This document shows positions 56,837 through 64,000 of a DNA stretch of 64,000 bases, one piece after another. Every line of letters begins with the position of its first letter. Positions within the stretch are counted from its first letter, which is position 1. Where the stretch lies: positions 124,001 to 188,000 of the forward strand of contig JAJEHS010000008.1 in assembly GCA_022823605.1 (NCBI GenBank). The letters run 5' to 3'. The position numbers were made by a program, and so were the translations under genes. Origin of the DNA: Paracoccaceae bacterium. Its GTDB lineage: Bacteria > Pseudomonadota > Alphaproteobacteria > Rhodobacterales > Rhodobacteraceae. The notes beneath the pieces were generated by a model. The model saw only the letters and a program-made list of their open reading frames with translations, was not told the DNA's origin and made no database searches.

Positions 56837-57379
56837 TCAGAGATAGTTCTCAACATTTTCCACAACCAAATAACCGAGAGGAATTTCAACCGATACAACG
56901 TTTTCCTTGGTAAAGGGGATTAAAACCTTGTTGCCGGAATCTTCCAGGAAAAGCTCCATGAGGTCACCGGCCCCAAAATTGTTCATTGAACTCACATGTC
57001 CAATGAACTTGCCCTCGGAATCCATGGCCCGCAAGTTCTGTAAATCTGTATAATAGTACTCGTTGTCTTCCAACTCGGGAAATTCTTCCCGGTTGGCGAA
57101 CAATTTTGTACCCTTCAGTTGGGCTGCCTGCTCACGTGAATTGACCCCATGTATCACAGCTATGAACTCTTCTCCAACCTCGATAATCTGTTCGAGTCGA
57201 TAGATTTTACTTCCACTTTCAGAATAGAGGCATGAAAAAGACGCAATGTTTCTGGGATCAAGGCAAAAACTTCGCAATTTTATATTACCTTTCGTACCAT
57301 ATGATTGTCCCAACACACCAACCCAAACCAGTTGACGGTTTTCAAGGGCAGAGGTTTGTGAATTTTGAACGTCCAGCAT
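56837..57379 (-). CDS. rimM: Ribosome maturation factor RimM
   Basis: A 180-residue assembly factor that binds S19 in the 30S head. The N-terminal barrel has WVGVLGQSYGTKGNIKLRSF and the PRC-barrel C-terminal part has EYYYTDLQNLRAMDSEGKFIG and VLIPFTKENVVSVEI. Between rpsP and trmD. The extra N-terminal residues MLDVQNSQTSALENRQ precede the conserved fold, and a later start cannot be excluded. Confidence 0.95.
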   Translation of the reverse strand: MLDVQNSQTSALENRQLVWVGVLGQSYGTKGNIKLRSFCLDPRNIASFSCLYSESGSKIYRLEQIIEVGEEFIAVIHGVNSREQAAQLKGTKLFANREEFPELEDNEYYYTDLQNLRAMDSEGKFIGHVSSMNNFGAGDLMELFLEDSGNKVLIPFTKENVVSVEIPLGYLVVENVENYL

Positions 57380-57427
57380 TGTTGAATTCTAGTCTTCCGA
57401 AAGTACCAACCAACCTTTAGAGGGTGA

Positions 57428-57748
57428 TTAGGATGTTGCAGATTCCTGTGCCTGTTTTCGAGGTATAGCCTTTTTGGGATTGTTTCTTGTCTTGGGTTCC
57501 AATACACCCTTGGCCTCAAGAAAACGGCTGATACGATCGGTGGGGATAGCTCCCTGACTCATCCAATGCTGGATTCGTTCAACATCCATCTTTACCCGAT
57601 TGGGATCGTCCTTGTTTAAAAGTGGGTTATATGTACCCAGTTTTTCAATAAAACGTCCGTCCCTAGGCATTCTGGAATCTGCAGCTACGATACTGTAAAA
57701 GGGTCGCTTTTTGGATCCCCTGCGGGACAACCTGATTTTCATGGCCAT
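57428..57748 (-). CDS. rpsP: 30S ribosomal protein S16
   Basis: A 106-residue ribosomal protein beginning [18 protein letters not shown] and containing [24 protein letters not shown] and [20 protein letters not shown]. The basic C-terminal tail is longer than in E. coli, as in other alphaproteobacteria. Follows the chorismate mutase gene by 12 bases in the ffh-rpmE cluster. Confidence 0.97.
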   Translation of the reverse strand: MAMKIRLSRRGSKKRPFYSIVAADSRMPRDGRFIEKLGTYNPLLNKDDPNRVKMDVERIQHWMSQGAIPTDRISRFLEAKGVLEPKTRNNPKKAIPRKQAQESATS

Positions 57749-57760
57749 AATGATAACTCC

Positions 57761-58072
57761 TTAATCTTTCTCAATGATGGTGTTTTTACGATGTAACTTG
57801 TGGTGTTGAATAACTTCCCTGATAATGAATTGTATTAGTTTTTTGGCGAACTCGGGATCCAGATCAGCATTCCTTGCCAGTTGCTTCAACCGTTCGATCA
57901 GTTTTTTTTCCCTTCCCGGGTCGGAAGGAGGGAGATTATTCCTGGCTTTGAGAATACCCACCTTCTGGGTATGTTTGAATCGTTCCCCAAGGGTATAGAT
58001 CAGGATGGCATCCAACCGGTCGATGGATTCTCTGTGTTCTCTTAGTTCTTTCTCAACTTGTTCATCTTGCAT
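57761..58072 (-). CDS. Chorismate mutase, AroQ class
   Basis: A 103-residue all-helical enzyme that converts chorismate to prephenate for phenylalanine and tyrosine. The start is the ATG at 58072; an upstream in-frame TTG would overlap the region after ffh. The active-site pattern is visible as EHRESIDRLDAILIYTLGERF, then TQKVGILKARNNLPPSDPGREKKLIERLKQLA and FAKKLIQFIIREVIQHH. A short chorismate mutase between ffh and rpsP is a recurring alphaproteobacterial arrangement. Confidence 0.93.
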   Translation of the reverse strand: MQDEQVEKELREHRESIDRLDAILIYTLGERFKHTQKVGILKARNNLPPSDPGREKKLIERLKQLARNADLDPEFAKKLIQFIIREVIQHHKLHRKNTIIEKD

Positions 58073-58111
58073 GGTAAAAGTATTCCAATTATCAGTTATA
58101 CCCAAATGACG

Positions 58112-59554
58112 TTAACGGAAACCGCGTCTCGGTAATCCAGGCAGATTTCCCAACTGATTCATCATGTCAGGTGGAAGGCTGTTCAAATCGGGCATGGTAC
58201 TCCCGTCTTTACCGGCTGGTTTTCCCTGCATGCTGCGTATCATTTCCTTTACCCTACCGTTCTTGGACATTTGTTTGCCCAATTTGGCAGTTGTTTGATG
58301 CATTTTCAGAAGTTGGTTTACATCTGAAACAGTAAGTCCTGAACCCGTTGCAATCCGCTTCTTTCTGTTAGCCTGAATGATTTTTGGGTTGGCTCTTTCC
58401 TTGCGGGTCATGGAGTTGATCAAGGCAATGTTTTTTTTGATCGTGGCCTCATTTTGCTTGATTTGGGCATTCGCTTTGCCCATGCCCGGTATCATTGATG
58501 CAAACTCCTGAAGTCCTCCCATATTCAACAAAGAAGAGTACTGGCTACGGAGATCATTCATGCTCAAGCGGCCAGCTGCAAACCTTTTGACGGTTCGATT
58601 CATTTGCTCTTCTTCGAAAACCTGTGAGGCCTTTTCCACGAGGCTAACAATATCCCCCATCCCCAATATTCGACCAGCGATTCTCTGGGGATCAAATACA
58701 GAAAAATCTTCCAGCTTTTCACCTGTGCCCATGAATTTGATCGGTTTTTGAGTAACGGCCCTCATGCTGAATGCGGCACCACCTCTGCCATCACCATCCA
58801 TTCGTGTCAGAACAACTCCGCTGACACCAATCTTGGTGTCGAATTCCCTGGCTATGTTGACGGCATCCTGTCCGGTTAATCCATCAACAACCAACAGGGT
58901 TTCCTTGGGTTTGGAAATATTCCTTACGGCAACGACCTCATCCATCAGTTCTTCATCAATGTGGAGTCGACCGGCAGTATCTAGCAAAACGACATCAAAC
59001 CCATTAGTCCTAGCCATGAATGTAGCTCTGGAAGCAATTTGGGTAGCGTCTTGGTCAGGTACGATTGGCAGGGTTTCGATTTCGGCCTGTTCACCCAGAA
59101 TGGCTAGTTGTTCCATCGCAGCCGGCCTTCTTGTATCGAGTGAGGCCATCAGAACTTTCTTTTTCTGGGTTTCCTTGAGGTGTTTGGCAAGTTTGGCGGT
59201 GGAGGTGGTCTTACCCGAACCCTGGAGACCAACAACCAGAACAGTGGCGGGTGGTGAGGCTATATTAAGCTGCCCGTCTCCGGAGCCATCTCCAGAAAGG
59301 ATTTTAACCAATTCATCGTGTACGATTTTTACAACGAGTTGACCGGGTGTGATCGAGCCCAACACAGCTTGGCCCGTAGCCTTGCGATGGAGTGTACGCA
59401 TGAAGGACTTGATGACCGGGAGCGAGACATCGGCTTCCAGCAATGAAATTCGAATTTCCCGCAGGGCACTGGTTACATCCTGTTCACTCAGAGTACCCTT
59501 TTTATTAAGACCCTGGAATACGGATGAGAAACTGCCTGACAATGTTTCAAACAT
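58112..59554 (-). CDS. ffh: Signal recognition particle protein Ffh (SRP54)
   Basis: A 480-residue GTPase that, with 4.5S RNA and FtsY, targets membrane proteins co-translationally. The NG domain has GLQGSGKTTSTAKLA, DTRRPAAMEQL, DTAGRLHID and TRMDGDGRGGAAFSM. The methionine-rich M domain has MNDLRSQYSSLLNMGGLQEFASMIPGMG and ATGSGLTVSDVNQLLKMH. First gene of the seven-gene cluster. A GC-rich inverted repeat lies 48 bases upstream of the start. Confidence 0.97.
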   Translation of the reverse strand: MFETLSGSFSSVFQGLNKKGTLSEQDVTSALREIRISLLEADVSLPVIKSFMRTLHRKATGQAVLGSITPGQLVVKIVHDELVKILSGDGSGDGQLNIASPPATVLVVGLQGSGKTTSTAKLAKHLKETQKKKVLMASLDTRRPAAMEQLAILGEQAEIETLPIVPDQDATQIASRATFMARTNGFDVVLLDTAGRLHIDEELMDEVVAVRNISKPKETLLVVDGLTGQDAVNIAREFDTKIGVSGVVLTRMDGDGRGGAAFSMRAVTQKPIKFMGTGEKLEDFSVFDPQRIAGRILGMGDIVSLVEKASQVFEEEQMNRTVKRFAAGRLSMNDLRSQYSSLLNMGGLQEFASMIPGMGKANAQIKQNEATIKKNIALINSMTRKERANPKIIQANRKKRIATGSGLTVSDVNQLLKMHQTTAKLGKQMSKNGRVKEMIRSMQGKPAGKDGSTMPDLNSLPPDMMNQLGNLPGLPRRGFR

Positions 59555-59601
59555 TGTAACTATCCCTTTTGAACAAGCCCAAATTTTCTACCAACGACAA
59601 A

Positions 59602-59635
59602 CGCACCCGTGGGCGAAACTCGCTGACGGGTGGCG
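59602..59635. promoter_or_regulatory. GC-rich stem-loop upstream of ffh
   Basis: CACCCGT (59604-59610) pairs with ACGGGTG (59626-59632); the outer CG/CG pairs extend the stem with one bulge, and an inner GCG/CGC can stack inside the 15-base loop. It is a distinct GC island in AT-rich intergenic DNA, probably in the ffh leader. It does not contain the conserved SRP RNA loop, so it is not the 4.5S RNA gene. Confidence 0.4.
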
Positions 59636-59755
59636 ATTCTAGATGTTACCTCGAACCGAAAAACTACAACTACTGAGGTGTTGCCCATATATAGGAACAT
59701 TCCAATATGAAATCAAACCCTGTAAACCAAAATTAAGTTGCATGGCTATTTTTGA

Positions 59756-59767
59756 ATCCCATGGGAT
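59756..59767. repeat. Perfect 12-base palindrome upstream of the DMT exporter
   Basis: ATCCCATGGGAT is a perfect palindrome 62 bases before the exporter ATG, followed by two copies of a GTACAATT element (near 59768 and 59800). An operator for the exporter gene is possible; no regulator gene is adjacent. Confidence 0.3.
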
Positions 59768-59829
59768 GTACAATTTGCAGATTCAATGTACGGGGGTACA
59801 ATTGGATAGAAGTTTCGAAATAAGTATCA

Positions 59830-60729
59830 ATGATTAATTTAACGGAACAATCAAAAGGTCACATTTTAATGCTGGCCTTTTCCTTCGCGATCGCCGGTTC
59901 GTTCAGTCTCGGTGGCATGGTTGCCAACATCATCGATCCCTTTTCCTTGACTGCATCAAGATTTTTTCTTGCGACAATCCTGATCGGGATAATGGTCTAT
60001 TTCGGAACGAATCTTAAATGGGAATACATGCAGGGGGCCTGGCGATATTTTGTCGCGGGAGCTCTCATGTCCCTGTACTTTGTACTCATGTTTATTGCCT
60101 TGCAAACGACTTCTGCGGTATCAACAAGTACCGTATTTACATTAACCCCCCTGCTTTCAGGCCTTTTCGGCTGGATACTTCTTCGACAAAAAATGACCAG
60201 ACGTATGGCATTTGCACTTGGAATAGGTGCTGTTGGGGCAATATGGGTCATTTTCAGGGCAGACATCCAAGCCATTTTACAGTTCAAGGTTGGACAAGGA
60301 GAGATCATATTTTTCTTCGGATGTCTTGCACATGCCTTTTATACTCCCTTTCTTCGATATGCCAATAGAGGTGAGCCAGCCCAAGTATTTGTTTTGGGCA
60401 TGGTAACGACCGGAACATTGTTTCTTCTTGCCTTTGGATGGAATGACATAAGGACAACTGACTGGCAGGCATTGCCACCAATTGTCTGGATAACCATAAT
60501 TTATATCACCCTGATTGCCACCATTCTCACCTTCTTTGCAGTCAGTTTTGCTTCCATGCGCCTACCTTCGGCCAAGGTCATGGCCTATACTTATTTGACC
60601 CCTTCCTGGGTTATCCTTTGGGAGTTTGTCTTGGGAAGGGGGTTGCCCTCCCTCCCAATTTTACTCGGTGTGGCAACGACAATTATTGCCCTTCTGTTGT
60701 TGCTCAGGAATGATGAAATTCAGTTTTAA
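59830..60729 (+). CDS. DMT superfamily (EamA) transporter
   Basis: A 299-residue protein with about ten membrane helices arranged as two EamA repeats. The helices start with GHILMLAFSFAIAGSFSLGGMVAN, include ISTSTVFTLTPLLSGLFGWILL, and in the second half SAKVMAYTYLTPSWVILWEF. It belongs to the drug/metabolite transporter group, which exports amino acids or metabolites. Its TAA shares bases with the argF stop codon on the other strand, so the two genes overlap by four bases tail to tail. The substrate is unknown. Confidence 0.9.
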   Translation: MINLTEQSKGHILMLAFSFAIAGSFSLGGMVANIIDPFSLTASRFFLATILIGIMVYFGTNLKWEYMQGAWRYFVAGALMSLYFVLMFIALQTTSAVSTSTVFTLTPLLSGLFGWILLRQKMTRRMAFALGIGAVGAIWVIFRADIQAILQFKVGQGEIIFFFGCLAHAFYTPFLRYANRGEPAQVFVLGMVTTGTLFLLAFGWNDIRTTDWQALPPIVWITIIYITLIATILTFFAVSFASMRLPSAKVMAYTYLTPSWVILWEFVLGRGLPSLPILLGVATTIIALLLLLRNDEIQF

Positions 60730-61649
60730 ATCAATCCCAGGCACCATTTCATGATTGATTTCTGAACATGAAGACGATTTTCCGCCTCGTCCAGAACGAC
60801 CGAATTAGGCCCATCAAGAACTTCGGAAGTCACTTCCTCCTCCCGATGAGCCGGCAAGCAATGCATAAATACAACATCGGGTTTGGCAAATGACAGCAAC
60901 TCCTTGTTAACCTGGAATGCTTTCAATTTTTGCTTGTAGACCGGATCAACTTCCTCATGCATTGAAATCCAGGCATCGGTAACGATCATATCGGCATTCT
61001 TGACACAATTGACTGGGTTCCTGTCAATTATAACCTCACTTCCCATTGAGGTAGCAAAAAAGACTTCCCTCTGATCAGGGTCAAATCCTTCAGGTCCACA
61101 AAATACGAAATTGAAACCGAATTGACCAGCTGCGTGAAGGAATGAATTGCAGACATTGTTACCTGTACCAACCCACGCAACCGTTTTACCCTTGATCGGG
61201 CCTGCCTTTTCTTCAAAGGTCATGACATCGGCCATGATCTGGCAGGGATGGCTGTAATCCGTTAAGCCGTTGATCACAGGTACCGATGCATGTTCAACCA
61301 TTTCCCTGATGACCCTGTCGGCAAATGTCCTGATCATGATGAGGTCTACATACCGTGACAACATCAAGGCAGTGTCCTTGGCGGATTCCCCTCTTGACCT
61401 TTGCAGATCAGTGCTGGCTAGTACAATGGATTGTCCTCCCATTTGACGTACTCCTACATCAAATGACAAACGTGTTCTTGTCGATTGTTTCTCGAATATC
61501 AGGGCAACAACAAAATCGGATAAAGGTGTTCCAACATCCAGGACTCCCCTGGATTTGCCATTACGTTCCAGTTTTACCCTCTTGGCATCCTCCAGAATCG
61601 ACCTGAGATCATTCACTGGAACCTCGTTTATTTCCAAAAAATCAGGCAT
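60726..61649 (-). CDS. argF: Ornithine carbamoyltransferase ArgF
   Basis: A 307-residue enzyme that makes citrulline from ornithine and carbamoyl phosphate. The carbamoyl-phosphate motif is STRTRLSF with SRGES, and the ornithine side is FMHCLPAHREEEV. The fold also shows the DYSHPCQIMADVMTF segment with the catalytic HPCQ. It overlaps the end of argD by eight bases, so the two arginine genes are coupled. Confidence 0.96.
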   Translation of the reverse strand: MPDFLEINEVPVNDLRSILEDAKRVKLERNGKSRGVLDVGTPLSDFVVALIFEKQSTRTRLSFDVGVRQMGGQSIVLASTDLQRSRGESAKDTALMLSRYVDLIMIRTFADRVIREMVEHASVPVINGLTDYSHPCQIMADVMTFEEKAGPIKGKTVAWVGTGNNVCNSFLHAAGQFGFNFVFCGPEGFDPDQREVFFATSMGSEVIIDRNPVNCVKNADMIVTDAWISMHEEVDPVYKQKLKAFQVNKELLSFAKPDVVFMHCLPAHREEEVTSEVLDGPNSVVLDEAENRLHVQKSIMKWCLGLI

Positions 61650-62829
61650 CGTCCTTTTCCTTTAGACTGGTTGCGGCTTTTTCCAACCTTGTTATCATTT
61701 GCCCGAGTTCTTCCTGGTTAATTATGAGCGGTGGAAGTATTCTGATTACGTTATCACCACCCGGTACGGTTAATAAATGCTGGTCATAGCAGGAATTGAC
61801 AACATCCATATTGTTAACCTTGCATTTCAGTCCCAACATAAGGCCTTCGCCACGAACCTCCTCAAAAATATCAGGATAGGTAGCAATAACCGACTCAATT
61901 TGCTGTCTGAGCCAACGGGCAGATTGTCTGACCTGTTCCAAAAAGGTTTCCTCGGCAATTATGCTCAAAACTCTGCACCCCACAGCACAGGCCAAAGGGT
62001 TGCCACCATATGTCGAGCCATGGGTACCCGCAGTCATGCCTTGGGCAGTCTTTTCGGTCGCAAGACAGGCACCAAGGGGGAAACCACCTCCAATACCTTT
62101 TGCAATGGCCATGATATCCGGGGTTATACCCGCCCATTCATGAGCAAACAATTTGCCGGTCCTACCCATCCCGCATTGTATTTCGTCAAGCGCAAGGAGT
62201 ATCCCTTCTTCATCGCAAAGTGATCTCAGTTCCCTCAAGAAACTGTCAGGCAAGGGTATGATACCTCCTTCTCCCAAAACAGGTTCGACCAGTATACCGG
62301 CGGTTTTCTCGGACAAAACTTCCCTGATCCTGATAATATCGGCAGGTTCAACCTGAACAAAACCCGGTAACAAGGGTCCAAATCCCTTGGTCAGCTTGTC
62401 ACTTCCTGCTGCAGAAATCATACCCAGTGTTCGGCCATGAAAGGAATTGTTGAAAGTGATTATTTCATTTCGTTCCGGATGACCTTGCTGATCCCAATAC
62501 TTTCGTATGGCCTTGACAGTGCATTCAACAGCTTCAGCTCCACTATTGGTAAAGAATACCGTATCTGCAAAGGTGTTCTCAACCAGTAGGGATGCAAGTT
62601 CTTCCTGTTTGGGGATCCGATAGAGATTTGAGGTATGCCAAACCTTGTTGGCCTGGTCAGTCAGGGCTTCAACCAATAATGGATTGCTGTGCCCCAGTGC
62701 ATTTACTGCAATGCCGGCTCCGGCATCCAGGTATTTATTTCCATCAGTTCCATAAAGCCAACAGCCATCTCCCTTTTCAAAGCCCATGGGGGTTCGGGCA
62801 TAAGTTGGCATCACCGCGTCAATCATCAT
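61642..62829 (-). CDS. argD: Acetylornithine aminotransferase ArgD
   Basis: A 395-residue pyridoxal-phosphate aminotransferase of class III that converts N-acetylglutamate semialdehyde to acetylornithine. Key features are FFTNSGAEAVECTVKAIRK, SFHGRTLGMISAAG, LALDEIQCGMGRTGKLFAHEW with the cofactor Asp, and the Schiff-base Lys in DIMAIAKGIGGGFPLGACL. First gene of the argD-argF pair. It may also serve lysine synthesis as succinyldiaminopimelate aminotransferase. Confidence 0.96.
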   Translation of the reverse strand: MMIDAVMPTYARTPMGFEKGDGCWLYGTDGNKYLDAGAGIAVNALGHSNPLLVEALTDQANKVWHTSNLYRIPKQEELASLLVENTFADTVFFTNSGAEAVECTVKAIRKYWDQQGHPERNEIITFNNSFHGRTLGMISAAGSDKLTKGFGPLLPGFVQVEPADIIRIREVLSEKTAGILVEPVLGEGGIIPLPDSFLRELRSLCDEEGILLALDEIQCGMGRTGKLFAHEWAGITPDIMAIAKGIGGGFPLGACLATEKTAQGMTAGTHGSTYGGNPLACAVGCRVLSIIAEETFLEQVRQSARWLRQQIESVIATYPDIFEEVRGEGLMLGLKCKVNNMDVVNSCYDQHLLTVPGGDNVIRILPPLIINQEELGQMITRLEKAATSLKEKDDA

Positions 62830-63083
62830 TCAGTTCCATATCAAGTTGTTGGACCCTTTGATATATGAACCTGCGGGACAATTTAAACCAACCATGATTA
62901 CAAACCGGGCATGTGTTTTACTAGTTGCAGTAAATATAATTGGGTTTGAGGCTTCCCATTTGCCGGATGGTCCACAATCTGATCGAACTTGAAAAATTTG
63001 TACCAAACCATACTTTTTGTTTTGGCAGCAATTGCTCTTACCATCAATGTGAAGTGATTAAGACTAATCGGGGGAGGAAATTT

Positions 63084-63578
63084 ATGGTGGCTTGGACTAC
63101 TCAACAGGTCAATAAAGCTGTAAATATGTGGAAGGAAGGTAAGACCGCTACCGAAATATCCAATAAAATTTCCAAGTCTCGCAATGCAGTAATCGGCAAA
63201 TTAAACCGCTTGGGTGTAAAAAAACCAAATTCAAATGCGACAAATGAGGTAAGCTTTGATAAGGATGAGAATAAAGCTACCCAAGGCAAGGTTGACAAAC
63301 AGTTGAATGGTCAATCATCTGGGGATTTACGGGAAACCCAGTTGGAAGACCGAAGGCTCTCCCTGTTGTATTTGAATGAAAAAACTTGTCGATGGCCCAT
63401 CGGGGATCCTTCGACCAAGAATTTCTGGTTTTGTGGCAAACCCACCCTATTGAATAAGGGATATTGTGCCCAGCACAGCGAGCTGGCTTTCCAACCCAAC
63501 CCCGTCAAGAAAGAGAAATCGGAACTTCAGGCCAGAGTAATCAGCCGTCCTTATAACCACCTGACACAGAAGAAGTAA
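63084..63578 (+). CDS. gcrA: GcrA family cell cycle regulator
   Basis: A 164-residue DNA-binding regulator of the alphaproteobacterial cell cycle, which recognises methylated GANTC and activates sigma-70 promoters. The N-terminal helix-turn-helix MVAWTTQQVNKAVNMWKEGK continues with ATEISNKISKSRNAVIGKLNRLGV. The C-terminal domain has the family motif TCRWPIGDPSTKNFWFCG with CAQH. I chose ATG 63084, with GGGGAGG six bases upstream, over an extension to 62940. This gene is the best single marker that the host is an alphaproteobacterium. Confidence 0.96.
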   Translation: MVAWTTQQVNKAVNMWKEGKTATEISNKISKSRNAVIGKLNRLGVKKPNSNATNEVSFDKDENKATQGKVDKQLNGQSSGDLRETQLEDRRLSLLYLNEKTCRWPIGDPSTKNFWFCGKPTLLNKGYCAQHSELAFQPNPVKKEKSELQARVISRPYNHLTQKK

Positions 63579-63613
63579 CTTCAATTATCCAATATTTTGC
63601 AAACATAAACCGT

Positions 63614-64000
63614 TCAGTTTGCTTTCGGGTCCAGTAGTCTTCGGGCAATAACATTGGCCTGGATTTCAGCTGCCCCCTCGAAGATGTTCAAGATTCTGGC
63701 ATCACATAGAATTCTACTGATATCAAATTCCATTGCGAAGCCGTTACCACCATGGATTTGAACGCCATTATCAGCTGCTGCCCAAGCCACCCTCGCACCA
63801 AGAAGCTTGGCCATGCCTGCCTCAAGGTCACATCTACGACCCCGGTCTTTTTGACGGGCTGAATAATAGGTAAGTTGACGGGCCATCATTATTTCAACAG
63901 CCATTATGGCCAGTTTCGAACTTACCCTCGGAAAATTGACTATCGGCTTGCCAAACTGGTTCCGTTCCAGCGCATATTTTAGGGAAGCATCAAGGGCAGA
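63614..64000 (-). CDS. Acyl-CoA dehydrogenase, C-terminal part (runs off the right edge)
   Basis: The last 128 codons of a flavin-dependent acyl-CoA dehydrogenase. The visible residues include [18 protein letters not shown] and [17 protein letters not shown] in the C-terminal helical domain, and the signature [33 protein letters not shown]. It oxidises acyl-CoA thioesters and feeds ETF, hence ETF:ubiquinone oxidoreductase, encoded at 45397-47049. The catalytic glutamate region and FAD domain lie beyond the window, so the chain-length class cannot be told. Convergent with gcrA. Confidence 0.94.
   Translation of the reverse strand, partial: SALDASLKYALERNQFGKPIVNFPRVSSKLAIMAVEIMMARQLTYYSARQKDRGRRCDLEAGMAKLLGARVAWAAADNGVQIHGGNGFAMEFDISRILCDARILNIFEGAAEIQANVIARRLLDPKAN

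Noticed and set aside
59602-59635. Possible 4.5S SRP RNA gene next to ffh
   Set aside because: The conserved SRP RNA apical loop and internal loops are absent; only a short hairpin is present.
59643-59837. 64-codon open frame between ffh and the DMT exporter
   Set aside because: No Shine-Dalgarno, no recognisable composition or motif, and it overlaps the exporter start; likely chance.

Overview
The window looks like a chromosomal stretch of an AT-leaning alphaproteobacterium. Support comes from a GcrA cell-cycle regulator (63084-63578), DUF3572, DUF2007 and YdcH/DUF465 small proteins, a pyrrolysine-independent MttB-like methyltransferase, an ETF:ubiquinone oxidoreductase and the ffh-chorismate mutase-rpsP-rimM-trmD-rplS-rpmE cluster. 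A Rhodospirillales-like host is my best guess, not a demonstrated fact. TTG starts are common (gyrB, ispB, ispE, NCS2 permease) and two genes look as if they might begin at ATT.

Layout. 1-4.5 kb: the 3' end of a modular type I polyketide synthase (ER-KR-ACP-KS-AT) whose last AT domain is decayed and which stops without an ACP or release domain. 4.7-12 kb: secA, a secreted 5'-nucleotidase-like protein, and a coupled glutamine synthetase-like/FAD amine oxidase pair of the polyamine-degradation type. 12-15 kb: an exported Sel1/peptidoglycan-binding/ankyrin protein, a BrnT-BrnA toxin-antitoxin module with a visible promoter and operator, and a probable HigB toxin relic. 15.2-23.7 kb: three large co-directional genes, namely a DotA/TraY-like type IV secretion membrane protein, an unrecognised soluble protein and a 1588-residue Strawberry-notch helicase with a decayed methyltransferase-like front half. 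This is the most unusual block because no other transfer genes accompany it.

24-35.7 kb: mostly minus-strand housekeeping genes: inositol monophosphatase, a glutamine amidotransferase, rsmD, a zeta-like toxin pair, ferredoxin-type reductase, peroxiredoxin, pterin dehydratase, FemAB-like acyltransferase, RidA, a class A penicillin-binding protein, and pncA-pncB for NAD salvage. 36-47 kb: gyrB, a methyltransferase, a YdcH-like peptide, an NCS2 permease fused to an HATPase-like domain, a DUF2007 protein, ispB, ispE with an overlapping TPR lipoprotein-like gene, and ETF:ubiquinone oxidoreductase.

47.4-64 kb: greA with a membrane protein of unknown role; fdhD-mobA-mobB-moeA for molybdenum cofactor; DUF3572 with a HAD phosphatase; the MttB-like methyltransferase; the ribosome/SRP operon; a DMT exporter; argD-argF; gcrA; and the C-terminal part of an acyl-CoA dehydrogenase running off the right edge. 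I saw no rRNA, tRNA, CRISPR array or intact insertion sequence.
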